Origin: Streptomyces orinoci | Lineage (GTDB): Bacteria; Actinomycetota; Actinomycetes; Streptomycetales; Streptomycetaceae | Length of the DNA: 64,000 nt | NCBI RefSeq assembly: GCF_003121295.1 | Contig: NZ_PHNC01000031.1 | Coordinates: 64,439-128,438 of the forward strand | Direction: 5' to 3' | Shown: piece after piece, positions 33,337-41,968 of the stretch | How positions within the stretch are numbered: position 1 is the first letter of the stretch | Layout: each line of letters opens with the position of its first letter | Notes under the pieces: generated by a model | The model's database searches: none | The model's input: the letters and a program-made list of their open reading frames with translations, nothing else | What the model was told of the DNA's origin: nothing | Position numbers and translations under genes: made by a program

Positions 33337-34177
33337 GCATCACCTCACGGATAAAGTCCCGTGAACGGTCCGGTTCGAGCGACCGTGCTTCGGTTCGCTT
33401 CAACACCTCACGGTAGTTCTCAAGGTGAGTCTCCGCATGCAGGAATGTCGATCCCGTGGGAACGTCCAGCTGCACGGTGTCCAGCTGTTGCACCGGCCCG
33501 CATACATAGAGAGCGGAGCTGCCCGCGCTGGGAAACCCGCCGGCCGAGAAGGGAACGACGCGGACCCTGACGTTCTCCCGCTCCGATTGCTCAAGCAGGT
33601 AGTCCAGTTGGCATCTGGTCACCTTCAAGCTGCCGAACCTCATGCGCAGAGCCGCTTCGTGGACGAGAAACAAACAGTCCGGCGGGTTCGGCCGGTCCAG
33701 GACGGCACGTCGCCGCATGCGAAACGCAACCTTGTGTTCAAAGTCCTCCGGCGCCAGCGTCGGCACCGCCTCCCGGAATACGGCACGCACATATTCCTCG
33801 TGCTGCAGAAGGCCCGGCAGATGAGTGATCTGTACGTTCCGCAGCGCGACCGCATGATGCTCAAGCTCCGCGAGATCCAGCGCGGTCGCCGTCATCGTTT
33901 CACGGTGCTCGTCCCACCAGCGCGGTCCGCGCTCCCGTGCCATCTCGGCGAGCGCCTCGATGTATCTGCGGTCGGCGCACTGGTAGTTGGCGGCCCAGAC
34001 CCGGACACGGTCGGCGCTCACGCCGAAGCGAGCGGACTCCGTGTTGCTGAGCGTGGTCTTGTTCACCCGGTGCAGGGCGGCCGCCTCGGTCAACGACAGG
34101 CCGATGCGCTCACGCATCTTGCGCAGCTCCACCCCCAGGCGCCGCTGCCGCTCGGTTATCGGGCGTCTGATCGGCAT
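33326..34177 (-). CDS. XRE-family regulator with DUF5753 (WhiJ-like)
   Basis: A 283-residue protein. An N-terminal helix-turn-helix (about residues 10-65, with GLSLTEAAALHRVNKTTLSN) is followed by the DUF5753 ligand/partner domain (about 95-275, including the ITHLPGLLQHEEYVRA segment typical of the family). Streptomyces carries dozens of these with DUF397 partners; characterised members affect development and antibiotic production. The local GC is lower than in flanking core genes, in keeping with an accessory island between the two core blocks. Confidence 0.92.
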   Translation of the reverse strand: MPIRRPITERQRRLGVELRKMRERIGLSLTEAAALHRVNKTTLSNTESARFGVSADRVRVWAANYQCADRRYIEALAEMARERGPRWWDEHRETMTATALDLAELEHHAVALRNVQITHLPGLLQHEEYVRAVFREAVPTLAPEDFEHKVAFRMRRRAVLDRPNPPDCLFLVHEAALRMRFGSLKVTRCQLDYLLEQSERENVRVRVVPFSAGGFPSAGSSALYVCGPVQQLDTVQLDVPTGSTFLHAETHLENYREVLKRTEARSLEPDRSRDFIREVMHEL

Positions 34178-34381
34178 GGGCTTCTCGGTCTCCTTGCTTC
34201 ACAGTGTTGACCGCACTCTGGCACAAGAAGCGAGCAGCCGCCGCCGTGCGAAGCGCTACCCCGCGTCGGCGGCGCAGGCGCACCGGATACAACCGTGGCC
34301 GACGGGTCAACCCGACCCGTCGGCCACGCGCGTTCGGTCACCCGGTCACGTCACGTCACCGGAAACCGATCAGAACCGTAC

Positions 34382-35668
34382 TCAGGACAGAAACGAGTTG
34401 ATCTCGATCGTCTCGTCCCGGCCCGGGCCCACGCCGATCGCGGAGATCGGCGCGCCCGACATCTCCTCCAGCGCCTTGACGTACGCCTGCGCGTTCTTGG
34501 GCAGTTCGGCGAAGGACTTCGCCTTGGAGATGTCCTCGCTCCAGCCCGGCAGCATCTCGTACACCGGCTTCGCGTGGTGGAAGTCGGTCTGGCTGTACGG
34601 GAGTTCCTCCACCCGCTTGCCGTCGATCTCATAGGCCACGCAGACCGGGATCTGCTCCCAGCCGGTGAGCACATCCAGCTTGGTGAGGAAGAAGTCGGTC
34701 AGACCGTTGACCCGGGTCGCATAGCGGGCGATCACCGCGTCGAACCAGCCGCAGCGGCGGTCCCGGCCGGTGGTGACACCGCGCTCGCCGCCGATGACGC
34801 GCAGCTTCTCGCCGTCCTCGTCGAACAGCTCGGTGGGGAACGGACCGGCGCCCACGCGGGTGGTGTACGCCTTGAGGATGCCGATCACCCGGTTGATCTT
34901 GGTCGGGCCCACGCCCGCGCCGGTGCAGGCACCGCCCGCGGTCGGGTTGGAGGAGGTGACGAACGGGTACGTGCCGTGGTCCACATCCAGCAGGGTGCCC
35001 TGGCCGCCCTCGAAGAGGACGACCTTGCCCTCGTCGATGGCGTTGTTGAGGATCAGCGTGGTGTCCGCGACAAAGGGCTTGATCTGCTCGGCGTAGCCCA
35101 GCAGCTCCTCCACGATCCGCTGCGGCTCAATGGCGCGGCGGTTGTACAGCTTGGCCAGCACCTGGTTCTTGAAGTCCAGGGCCGCCTCCACCTTCTGGGT
35201 GAGGATGGACTCGTCGTAGAGGTCCTGGACCCGGATGCCCACCCGGTTGATCTTGTCCGCGTAGGTCGGACCGATGCCCCGGCCGGTGGTGCCGATCTTG
35301 CGCTTGCCCAGGAAGCGCTCGGTCACCTTGTCGATGGTGGTGTGGTACGAGGTGATCAGGTGGGCGTTACCGCTGATCAGCAGCTTGGACGTGTCTACGC
35401 CACGCTCGTTCAGCCCGCTCAGCTCGGAGAGCAGGACCGCCGGGTCGACGACCACGCCATTGCCGATCACCGGGGTGCATCCCGGCGAAAGGATTCCGGA
35501 GGGGAGGAGGTGCAGCGCGTACTTCTGGTCGCCGACGACCACCGTGTGGCCGGCGTTGTTGCCACCTTGGTAGCGCACTACATAGTCAACGGAACCACCG
35601 AGCAGGTCGGTGGCCTTTCCCTTGCCCTCGTCACCCCACTGAGCACCGAGCAGCACAAGTGCGGGCAC
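34382..35668 (-). CDS. purA: Adenylosuccinate synthetase
   Basis: A 428-residue GTP-dependent enzyme joining aspartate to IMP on the AMP branch. The P-loop QWGDEGKGK, the IMP-site GNNAGHTVVV, the GTTGRGIGPTYADK segment and TTGRDRRCGWFD are all intact. GTG at 35668 with AAGGGG upstream gives the exact family start. It is monocistronic by spacing. It adds the AMP branch to the other purine genes in the window but stands in the second core block, 10 kb away from purD. Confidence 0.97.
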   Translation of the reverse strand: MPALVLLGAQWGDEGKGKATDLLGGSVDYVVRYQGGNNAGHTVVVGDQKYALHLLPSGILSPGCTPVIGNGVVVDPAVLLSELSGLNERGVDTSKLLISGNAHLITSYHTTIDKVTERFLGKRKIGTTGRGIGPTYADKINRVGIRVQDLYDESILTQKVEAALDFKNQVLAKLYNRRAIEPQRIVEELLGYAEQIKPFVADTTLILNNAIDEGKVVLFEGGQGTLLDVDHGTYPFVTSSNPTAGGACTGAGVGPTKINRVIGILKAYTTRVGAGPFPTELFDEDGEKLRVIGGERGVTTGRDRRCGWFDAVIARYATRVNGLTDFFLTKLDVLTGWEQIPVCVAYEIDGKRVEELPYSQTDFHHAKPVYEMLPGWSEDISKAKSFAELPKNAQAYVKALEEMSGAPISAIGVGPGRDETIEINSFLS

Positions 35669-35782
35669 AGGCGTACACCCCTTCCGGGCGGGGCATGTCC
35701 AACGTGCACAGGGTGGTGTCAGCGCTTGGTTTTGGGTGCGCACCACCGCCAGAGCCGTCGAACCGGTGCCCCGGATAGACGA

Positions 35783-35810
35783 AGCCCCTGGCGCAACAGC
35801 GACAGGGGCT
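35783..35810. promoter_or_regulatory. Hairpin in the purA / 35845 divergent region
   Basis: AGCCCCTG-N12-CAGGGGCT, a perfect 8-bp dyad 35 bases before the GTG of the plus-strand gene and 115 bases before purA. It could be a leader hairpin or an operator. Confidence 0.45.
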
Positions 35811-35844
35811 CTTGCACCGAGAGGTTACCTGAGGAAGGACGAAC

Positions 35845-36684
35845 GTGTCGGCTGCAGACCCGACCGGACGGCAGCTGCTCGTCGTCATCGACCCGGTCGC
35901 CCGGCGCATGGACGGCGAATCCGTACGGATCGCCAGGGACGTGCTGTGCGGTGGGGCGGCGGCGAAGATCTGCCTCCCCAACGGTCCGCAGGAGACCGTC
36001 CGGGCGGTGGCCCGGCGCGGCCGGCGGCGGATCGTGATGATCGGCGACGACCGGGCATTACTGCGCGTGGTCGGCTGGCTGCACCGGCAGCGGGAGCTGG
36101 ACGGGACGCCGCTGGCCTGGGTGCCGGTGGGGCCACCGGAGGCGGTCTCGGTGGCCCGGGCCCTGGGCGTCCCGCTGGGCGCGGTGGCCGCGGCCCGGGC
36201 GGTGCTGGAGGGTACGGAACGGCGGCTGGGGCTGCTGGCCGATGACGGGGACGGGGTGGTGCTGGGCGGGCTGTGGGTGCCGGCCGGTTCCTCCGCGCCG
36301 TACGGGCCCGCCCTCCCGGCCCCGGCCCGGCCCTGGTGGCGGCCCACGGCGCGGGGTGCGCTGGCCCTGCTGTCCCGCCCCACGGTCCGGTACCGGGCCC
36401 GGACGGGCTCTGCGGAGCTGCGGGTGGTGGCGGACGGGGTGCTGCTGGCGGAGCCGGGGCAGGCGGTGGGGCGGGTGGCGGTGTCCGCGGTGGAGGGGCT
36501 GGCGGAGGTGGAGGTCCATCCGCTGGGGGTGGAGGATCCGCTACGGTGCCGGGCTCGTTCGGTGACCGTTTCCGGTCCCGGTTTCCGCTACCGCGCGGAC
36601 AATCACGCCCGGGGGCCGGTGCGGGTTCGCACGTGGACGGCTGTCCCGGAGGGGTGGCGCCTCGTCCTGCCGGGTGCGCCCTAG
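35845..36684 (+). CDS. Diacylglycerol-kinase-like protein with degenerate active site
   Basis: A 279-residue protein following the diacylglycerol/lipid kinase fold: an opening strand LLVVIDPVARR where kinases have the NPxSG motif, a Rossmann-like core, and a C-terminal beta-rich half. The nucleotide motif GGDGT is replaced by IGDDRA (about residue 72), and the following P-GTGND region by VPVGPPEA. So it is either a non-catalytic relative or a protein with a changed substrate. The GTG start has GGAAGGA upstream. It is divergent from purA. From memory, the same neighbour occurs in other Streptomyces. Confidence 0.65.
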   Translation: MSAADPTGRQLLVVIDPVARRMDGESVRIARDVLCGGAAAKICLPNGPQETVRAVARRGRRRIVMIGDDRALLRVVGWLHRQRELDGTPLAWVPVGPPEAVSVARALGVPLGAVAAARAVLEGTERRLGLLADDGDGVVLGGLWVPAGSSAPYGPALPAPARPWWRPTARGALALLSRPTVRYRARTGSAELRVVADGVLLAEPGQAVGRVAVSAVEGLAEVEVHPLGVEDPLRCRARSVTVSGPGFRYRADNHARGPVRVRTWTAVPEGWRLVLPGAP

Positions 36685-36699
36685 TTTGCTCCCCGGAGG

Positions 36700-36905
36700 T
36701 TTGCCGGGTGCGCCCCTTTAGGGGCGCGGGGAACTGCCCGACCAGCCGGCGGCGGGCCGCACGTGAAGTCAGCCGGAATGAGGGTGGCGCCGTTTCGGTT
36801 ACGGGTTCGCTTTCGGCTGCGGGCCGTCGTCGGCCGTTCGCGCAGTTCCCCGCGCCCCTGATGGGGCGCCCGGCGATTCCCCGCGCCCCTGGAGGGGGCA
36901 CCCTG
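36700..36905. repeat. Dispersed Streptomyces intergenic repeat, locus 2 (inverted pair)
   Basis: The unit GCGCCCCTTTAGGGGCGCGG continuing to GGAACTGC (about 36709-36737) appears again inverted at about 36839-36868, and a third partial unit (CCCCGCGCCCCTGG) at about 36879-36892. The region is convergent between a plus- and a minus-strand gene. The same unit occurs at 51.7 kb. Confidence 0.8.
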
Positions 36906-36906
36906 G

Positions 36907-38130
36907 TCAGAGTTCGATGAGCAATTCGCGGGGGCCGCGTATGACAAAGCCCCGTTTCCAGGAGGGCTCGGCAATCAGCCGGAGCCCCGGCGCGCGGCGG
37001 AGCAATTCGCCGAAGGACGCGGCGAGTTCGAGGCGGGCCAGCGGTGCGCCCAAGCAGTAGTGGATGCCCGCACCAAGGCTGAGGTGAGGGTTGTCGGGGC
37101 GGGTGACATCCAGCCGCTCCGGCGCCCGGAACACCGCCGGATCCCGGTTCGCGGAACCGAAGAGCAGGGCGAGCTCCGCGCCGCGCGGGATCACCGTCCC
37201 GTCGATCTCGATATCGTCCAGCACCCAGCGCTCGAAGAGCTGAAGCGGGGTGTCGTAGCGCATCAGCTCCTCGATGGCGCCCGGCAGCAGGCCGTGGTCG
37301 GCGCGCAGCGCAGCCAGCTGGTCCGGGTGCCGGAACAGCGCCCACCACCCGTTCCCGGTGGTGTTGACCGTCGCCTCGTGCCCGGCGTTGAGCAGCAGCA
37401 CACAGGTGGCCACCACCTCGTGCTCCGACAGCCGCTCCCCCTGGTCACAGGCCGCGATCAGCCCGCTGATCAGGTCGTCCGCCGGGCGGGACCGCCGCTC
37501 GGCGATCAGCTGCGACAGATAGGCGGAGAACTCCTCCGACGCCCGTACCGCCCGCCGCGCGGTCTCCTCGTCCGGGTTGAGCTCGTACATTCCGCAGATG
37601 GCCGCGGACCAGGGCCGCAGCAGCCCCCGGTCGGCGGCGGGCACGCCCAGCAGTTCGGCGATCACGGCCACCGGCAGCGGTTCGGCCAGCTCGCTCATCA
37701 GGTCGCCGCCGCCGTCCGCCAGCAGCCCGTCCACCAGTTCCCGGGCCAGCCGGGCGACGGCCGGGGCCAGGCCGGCCACCGTACGCGGGGTGAACGCCTG
37801 GGAGATCAGGCGCCGTATGCGGGTGTGGTCGGCGCCCTCCAGATCCAGCAGGCCGCTGTCATTGAGCCGGGTGAAGGGCTCGTACTCGGGCGGCGGTGGG
37901 GTGCGCCCGAACTCCTCGTGGCCGAAGCGGTGCCGATAGGTGCGGCCCAGCCGCCGGTCGCGCAGCAGCGCGCCGACATCCGCGTGGTGCGGCACCAGCC
38001 ACTGCCGGGTGGGTTCGAACCAGTGCACCCGCCCGGCCTCGCGGAGCCGGGCGTAGCCGGGGTACGGGTCCGCGGCGAACTCCGCGGACCAGGGGTCGAA
38101 AGCGGCCTGAGCCGCCGTATGCGCAGCCAT
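36907..38130 (-). CDS. Cytochrome P450
   Basis: A 407-residue soluble class I P450. The I-helix reads LLNAGHEATVN (acid-alcohol pair region with Ala then Thr), the K-helix ExxR is EELMR, and the heme loop is LSLGAGIHYCLG, with Cys as axial ligand; Leu replaces the usual Phe three residues before the Gly. No signal or membrane anchor, as usual in Streptomyces. No ferredoxin gene is adjacent, so it must use redox partners from elsewhere. The substrate cannot be predicted. In position and type it resembles the CYP107-family core P450 I recall downstream of purA in S. coelicolor. Confidence 0.93.
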   Translation of the reverse strand: MAAHTAAQAAFDPWSAEFAADPYPGYARLREAGRVHWFEPTRQWLVPHHADVGALLRDRRLGRTYRHRFGHEEFGRTPPPPEYEPFTRLNDSGLLDLEGADHTRIRRLISQAFTPRTVAGLAPAVARLARELVDGLLADGGGDLMSELAEPLPVAVIAELLGVPAADRGLLRPWSAAICGMYELNPDEETARRAVRASEEFSAYLSQLIAERRSRPADDLISGLIAACDQGERLSEHEVVATCVLLLNAGHEATVNTTGNGWWALFRHPDQLAALRADHGLLPGAIEELMRYDTPLQLFERWVLDDIEIDGTVIPRGAELALLFGSANRDPAVFRAPERLDVTRPDNPHLSLGAGIHYCLGAPLARLELAASFGELLRRAPGLRLIAEPSWKRGFVIRGPRELLIEL

Positions 38131-38153
38131 GGGCGGAGGCTAGTGCCCGCCGC

Positions 38154-38903
38154 TCACCGGCGGGAGTGGCCGAGGACCGCGACCAGCGCCCCGAACGCCC
38201 CCGCCCCCGGCGTGATCAGCGCATAGTGGCCGACACCGCTCAGCACCCGCAGCGGCGCCCCCGCCGCCCCCGCGAACCGCCGGGACAGCGTGACCGGCAC
38301 CTCCGTGTCCCGCGCACCGTGCAGCAGCCGGGCGGGCGCCCGCAAGGGCAGCCACGCCATGGGATCGGCGGACGCGCAAGCCGCACCCCCCAGGAACTCC
38401 CGCACCGCGCCCCCGCTCAGCCCCAGTTCGTCCGCCAGGGCCAGATCGGCCACCGGGGCCAGCGCCACCACCGGCGCCACCCCGGCCGCGGCGAGCAGCA
38501 GTGCCAGGTGGCCGCCCGCCGAGTGCCCCACCACCAGCCCGGCGGCAGCGCCATCGCCGCCGACCGCCCGCCGGACGTCCAGGAAGCTCTCGGGCCAGCC
38601 GCCTCCGCCGCCCACCCGCCGGTACTCCACCAGCGCCACCTCGAAGCCGAGTTCCGCCAACGCCCTTGCGCAGGGCGCCAGATGACGGCGGTCATAGGCC
38701 TCGCGCCAGAAGCCGCCGTGCAGCAGGGCCACCCGTGCCCCGGCGTTCCGGCCCCGGCGGCCCGGCAGATAGCGGTCCACCACCTGGCTGGGATGCGGAC
38801 CGTAGGCCACCGTCTCGTCCGGCGGGGCGTAGGGCAGCGCCAGCAGCGCGCCGGCCTCCGCCGCGGGGTCCCCGGGGCTCCCGGAGTCCGCGGGGTCAGA
38901 CAT
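38154..38903 (-). CDS. Alpha/beta hydrolase, probable kynurenine formamidase
   Basis: A 249-residue hydrolase. The oxyanion segment LLHGGFW, nucleophile elbow VVGHSAGGH (Ser about residue 129), the Asp in ARDTEVP and the His in GVGHYALI give a complete triad. Its start overlaps the tryptophan 2,3-dioxygenase gene by eight bases, so the natural reading is hydrolysis of N-formylkynurenine to kynurenine. The HGGFW type matches the arylformamidase group. The next pathway enzyme, kynureninase, is not in the window. Confidence 0.78.
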   Translation of the reverse strand: MSDPADSGSPGDPAAEAGALLALPYAPPDETVAYGPHPSQVVDRYLPGRRGRNAGARVALLHGGFWREAYDRRHLAPCARALAELGFEVALVEYRRVGGGGGWPESFLDVRRAVGGDGAAAGLVVGHSAGGHLALLLAAAGVAPVVALAPVADLALADELGLSGGAVREFLGGAACASADPMAWLPLRAPARLLHGARDTEVPVTLSRRFAGAAGAPLRVLSGVGHYALITPGAGAFGALVAVLGHSRR

Positions 38904-39765
38904 GGCTGCGGGCCGTCCACAGTTCGGGGAAGACGCTCTTGGTGGCCCGCTTCTCCAGCCAGGCCACCCCCGAGGAACCGCCGGTGCCCGGCTTGGCGCC
39001 CATCGCCCGCCGGGTGGCCACCAGATGGTTGTTGCGCCAGCGCCAGATCAGTTCGCCGATCTCGGTCAGCGTCTCGCCCAGCCGCAGCGCCTCCGCGTCC
39101 CCCGCGCCGTCCTCCGCCCCCTCGGCCGCGTAGACGCGCAGCCAGACGGCCTCCACACCTGGGTCGGCGGTGTACCGCTCGGCCATGTCCCGTCCGAGCA
39201 CCGCCTCCGGCACCGGGTGGCCGCGCCGGGCCAGCCAGCGCAGCACCTCGTCGTAGAGGCCGGGCTCGTGCAGCGCCTTCTCCAGCTCGGCGTGGACCGC
39301 GGGGGCGTGGCGGTAGGGCACCAGCATGGCCGGTGACTTCTCGCCGAGCAGGAACTCCAGGCGCCGGTACATCGCCGACTGGAAGCCGGAGGCGTCACCG
39401 AGTGCGGAGCGGTAGCGGTTGAACTGGGCGGGCGTCAGATGGGCCAGCGGTTTCCAGGAGTCGTTGAGCGACTGGAGCTCGTACACCGAGCGGCCCAGGG
39501 CGGCCAGCGCGGCCGGCAGATCGTCACCGCGCAGGGCGCGGGCGGCGGTTTCCCACTCATGCACCAGCAGGGTGAACCACAGCTCCATGACCTGGGTGGT
39601 GACCAGGAAGGACATCTCTCCGGGGTCGTCGGAGAGCGGTTGCTGGAGGTGGCTGAGCACCGAGGCTCGTACGTACTGCTCGTACGGGGTGGTGCCGGTG
39701 AACTCCAGGTTGGGGGTGTCACCTGTCGATGCGGACGGTGATGCGGACGGTGGTGTGGGCGTCAT
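38896..39765 (-). CDS. Tryptophan 2,3-dioxygenase
   Basis: A 289-residue heme enzyme cleaving tryptophan to N-formylkynurenine. Conserved parts: YEQYVRASVLSHLQ, QVMELWFTLLVHEWE, FQSAMYRRLEFLLG with the substrate Arg, and the C-terminal WRWRNNHLVATRRAMG, KPGTGGSSG with the heme His. The His that acts as a base in the Xanthomonas enzyme (in the HQ-ELW motif) is Thr here (VTTQVMELW). The first 20 residues are low-complexity Ser/Pro/Thr. It is the first gene of a two-gene kynurenine unit. Confidence 0.9.
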   Translation of the reverse strand: MTPTPPSASPSASTGDTPNLEFTGTTPYEQYVRASVLSHLQQPLSDDPGEMSFLVTTQVMELWFTLLVHEWETAARALRGDDLPAALAALGRSVYELQSLNDSWKPLAHLTPAQFNRYRSALGDASGFQSAMYRRLEFLLGEKSPAMLVPYRHAPAVHAELEKALHEPGLYDEVLRWLARRGHPVPEAVLGRDMAERYTADPGVEAVWLRVYAAEGAEDGAGDAEALRLGETLTEIGELIWRWRNNHLVATRRAMGAKPGTGGSSGVAWLEKRATKSVFPELWTARSHV

Positions 39766-39885
39766 CTCGCCTGCCTCCCCTGGGAGTTGGTCCCGGGATC
39801 GCCGGGTCTCGCCGCGATCATCGTGCGGGGAGGGGCCCCCGGCAAGGGTTTGACACCCCTGCCGTGGGCACCATGTGAGGTCCGC

Positions 39886-40299
39886 TCAGCCCAGGGTGCC
39901 GGCGGCGGTGGGGGAGCTGTCCTTGAGGAAGGCCGAGCAGCGCTCGTACTCCTCCTGCTCACCGATCGCCTGGGCGGCCCGGGCGAGGGCGTGCAGGGCG
40001 CGCAGGAAACCGCGGTTGGGCTCGTGCTCGAAGGGGATGGGGCCGTGGCCCTTCCAGCCGTTGCGGCGCAGGGCGTCCAGGCCGCGGTGGTAGCCGGTAC
40101 GGGCGTAGGCGTACGACTCCACGGTGCGGCCCGCCTCGAAGGCGTCGTCGGCGAGCTGGGCCCAGGCCAGCGAGGACGCCGGGTAGTTGGCGGCCACCTC
40201 GGCGGGGGCGGCACCGGAGGCCAGCGCCTCGCGGGGCTCGGGGTCGTCGGGCAGGTAGGTGGGGGGCGGTCCCCCGAGCAGGTTCTCGTGAATGGACAT
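39886..40299 (-). CDS. DUF3151 family protein
   Basis: A 137-residue actinobacterial protein of the DUF3151 family with a TPR-like helical pattern (SLAWAQLADDAFEAGRTVE and RGLDALRRNGWKGHG). Opening residues SIHENLLGGPPP are characteristic. No function is known to me. ATG at 40299 is chosen by similarity to the family start; an ATG three codons earlier has comparable support. It is usually found close to fba. Confidence 0.85.
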   Translation of the reverse strand: MSIHENLLGGPPPTYLPDDPEPREALASGAAPAEVAANYPASSLAWAQLADDAFEAGRTVESYAYARTGYHRGLDALRRNGWKGHGPIPFEHEPNRGFLRALHALARAAQAIGEQEEYERCSAFLKDSSPTAAGTLG

Positions 40300-40402
40300 G
40301 GGCTCCATCGTATTTCCGGAGCGCCGGGATGGGCCGGTCCGCGAAGGGTTCGTTCGGTGAACGGCCGCCCGGGGGCGTTGTCCACCGGGCCAGGACCCCG
40401 CC

Positions 40403-41878
40403 TCATGGGTCCCCCGGATCCAGCGGTGGCGCGCTCACCCCGCAGTGGTACTCGGCCTCCGGGTGGCAGGCCGCGCCGCGCGGGGACCGGATGGTGAACC
40501 AGGCGAGGGCGGAGCCCAGGACCAGCAGGCCCGCGCAGTAGATCATCGCCAGCCGGAAGCCGCTGCCGAACGCCGCCGGGTCGCGGTAGGAGCTCTCGCC
40601 CAGCCCGGCGGCCAGCGGCAGCGCGGCCACCGCCACCAGGCCCGCCGCCCGCGCGGCGGCGTTGTTGATGCCGCTGGCGATCCCGGCCCGGGAGACCTCC
40701 ACCGAGGCCAGCACGGTGGCGGTGAGCGGGGCCACCAGGGTCACCATGCCCAGGCCCAGCACCAGCAGCCCGGGCAGGACGTCCCGCCAGTACACCGCTC
40801 CGGCGCCCACCCGGGCCATCAGCAGCATGCCGACGGCACACAGCAGCGGGCCCACGGTCAGCGGCAGCCGGGGACCGGTCAGCTGCCCCAGCCGTCCGGA
40901 CCGGCTGGACAGCAGCAGCATCAGCACCGTGGTGGGCAGCAGCGCGGTACCGGCGGCCAGCGCCGACCAGCCGGAGACGATCTGCAGTTGCAGCACCGAG
41001 AGGAAGAAGAAGCCGCTGAAGGCCGCGTAGACGCACACGGTCACCGCGTTGACCGCGGAGAACACCCGGATCCTGAAGAGCGCGGGCGGCAGCATGGGGT
41101 CCGTCCGCCGCCCCTCCAGCCGGACGAAGACCACCCCCAGCAGCACTCCGGCCACCGCCGGGACCAGCACCCGTGGGGAGAGACCGGCGGCGGGGGCGGC
41201 GATCAGCGCATAGGTCACCAGGCCCAGGGCCAGCGCCCCCAGCACCGCGCCGGGTAGGTCGAAGCGGCCGTGCGCGGCCGGGTCCCTGGTCTCCGGTACC
41301 TGGCGCAGGGCCACCGGGACGCAGACCGCGGCCACCGGCAGGTTGATCAGGAACACCCAGCGCCAGCCCGGCCCGTCCACCAGCCAGCCGCCCAGAAAGG
41401 GGCCGACCGCGGTGGCCACCCCGCCCAGTCCGGACCAGGCACCCACCGCGGCCGCCCGGTCGTCCGGGTGGAAGACGGACTGGATCAGGGCCAGCGAGCC
41501 GGGGGTGAGCAGGGCGCCGCCCACCCCCTGCAGTGCCCGCGCGGTGATCAGCACCCCGGCGCTGGGAGCCACCCCGCACAGCAGCGAGGCCAGCGCGAAC
41601 CACACCACGCCCACCACGAACACCCGCCGCCGGCCATAGCGGTCGCCCAGCGCACCGCCGAGCAGGATCAGCCCGGCCAGGGTGAGCATGTAGGCGTTGA
41701 CGGTCCACTGGAGCACCGCCAGCCCGGCACCCAGGTCCCGGCCGATATGCGGCAGGGCCACATTGACCACGGTGCTGTCCAGCATGGCCATGCCGGAGCC
41801 GAGCACCGCGGTCAGCAGGACATACCGGCCGGTGGGCGTGCGCAGGCGTACGGCGGCTTCGCCGGCGGTTCGGCTCAT
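40403..41878 (-). CDS. MFS transporter, DHA2 type
   Basis: A 491-residue protein with about 14 transmembrane helices. Segment 1 has GMAMLDSTVVNVALP (motif D1), the 2-3 loop GGALGDRYGRRRVFV (motif A), and segment 5 a motif C-like GVATAVGPFLGGWL. The short hydrophilic C-terminus contains AACHPEAEYHCG, whose two Cys and His could bind a metal; this is odd for the family. No regulator is adjacent. ATG at 41878; an ATG twelve codons earlier has no ribosome site. Confidence 0.9.
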   Translation of the reverse strand: MSRTAGEAAVRLRTPTGRYVLLTAVLGSGMAMLDSTVVNVALPHIGRDLGAGLAVLQWTVNAYMLTLAGLILLGGALGDRYGRRRVFVVGVVWFALASLLCGVAPSAGVLITARALQGVGGALLTPGSLALIQSVFHPDDRAAAVGAWSGLGGVATAVGPFLGGWLVDGPGWRWVFLINLPVAAVCVPVALRQVPETRDPAAHGRFDLPGAVLGALALGLVTYALIAAPAAGLSPRVLVPAVAGVLLGVVFVRLEGRRTDPMLPPALFRIRVFSAVNAVTVCVYAAFSGFFFLSVLQLQIVSGWSALAAGTALLPTTVLMLLLSSRSGRLGQLTGPRLPLTVGPLLCAVGMLLMARVGAGAVYWRDVLPGLLVLGLGMVTLVAPLTATVLASVEVSRAGIASGINNAAARAAGLVAVAALPLAAGLGESSYRDPAAFGSGFRLAMIYCAGLLVLGSALAWFTIRSPRGAACHPEAEYHCGVSAPPLDPGDP

Positions 41879-41918
41879 GCCCCGATGGTCCCCCGGCGGG
41901 CGGGTGACGGCCATGCGA

Positions 41919-41950
41919 GAGGCCCGGCACCGCGAACGGTGCCGGGCCTC
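41919..41950 (-). terminator. Terminator of fba
   Basis: A perfect 14-bp stem, GAGGCCCGGCACCG with its complement, closed by a four-base loop, 19 bases after the fba stop. Confidence 0.88.
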
Positions 41951-41968
41951 AGCCGTGTGTGTGGGGGG

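Noticed and set aside
36907..39765. A natural-product cluster around the P450 and tryptophan dioxygenase
   Set aside because: No synthase, peptide synthetase, terpene cyclase or precursor peptide is nearby; flanking genes are housekeeping.
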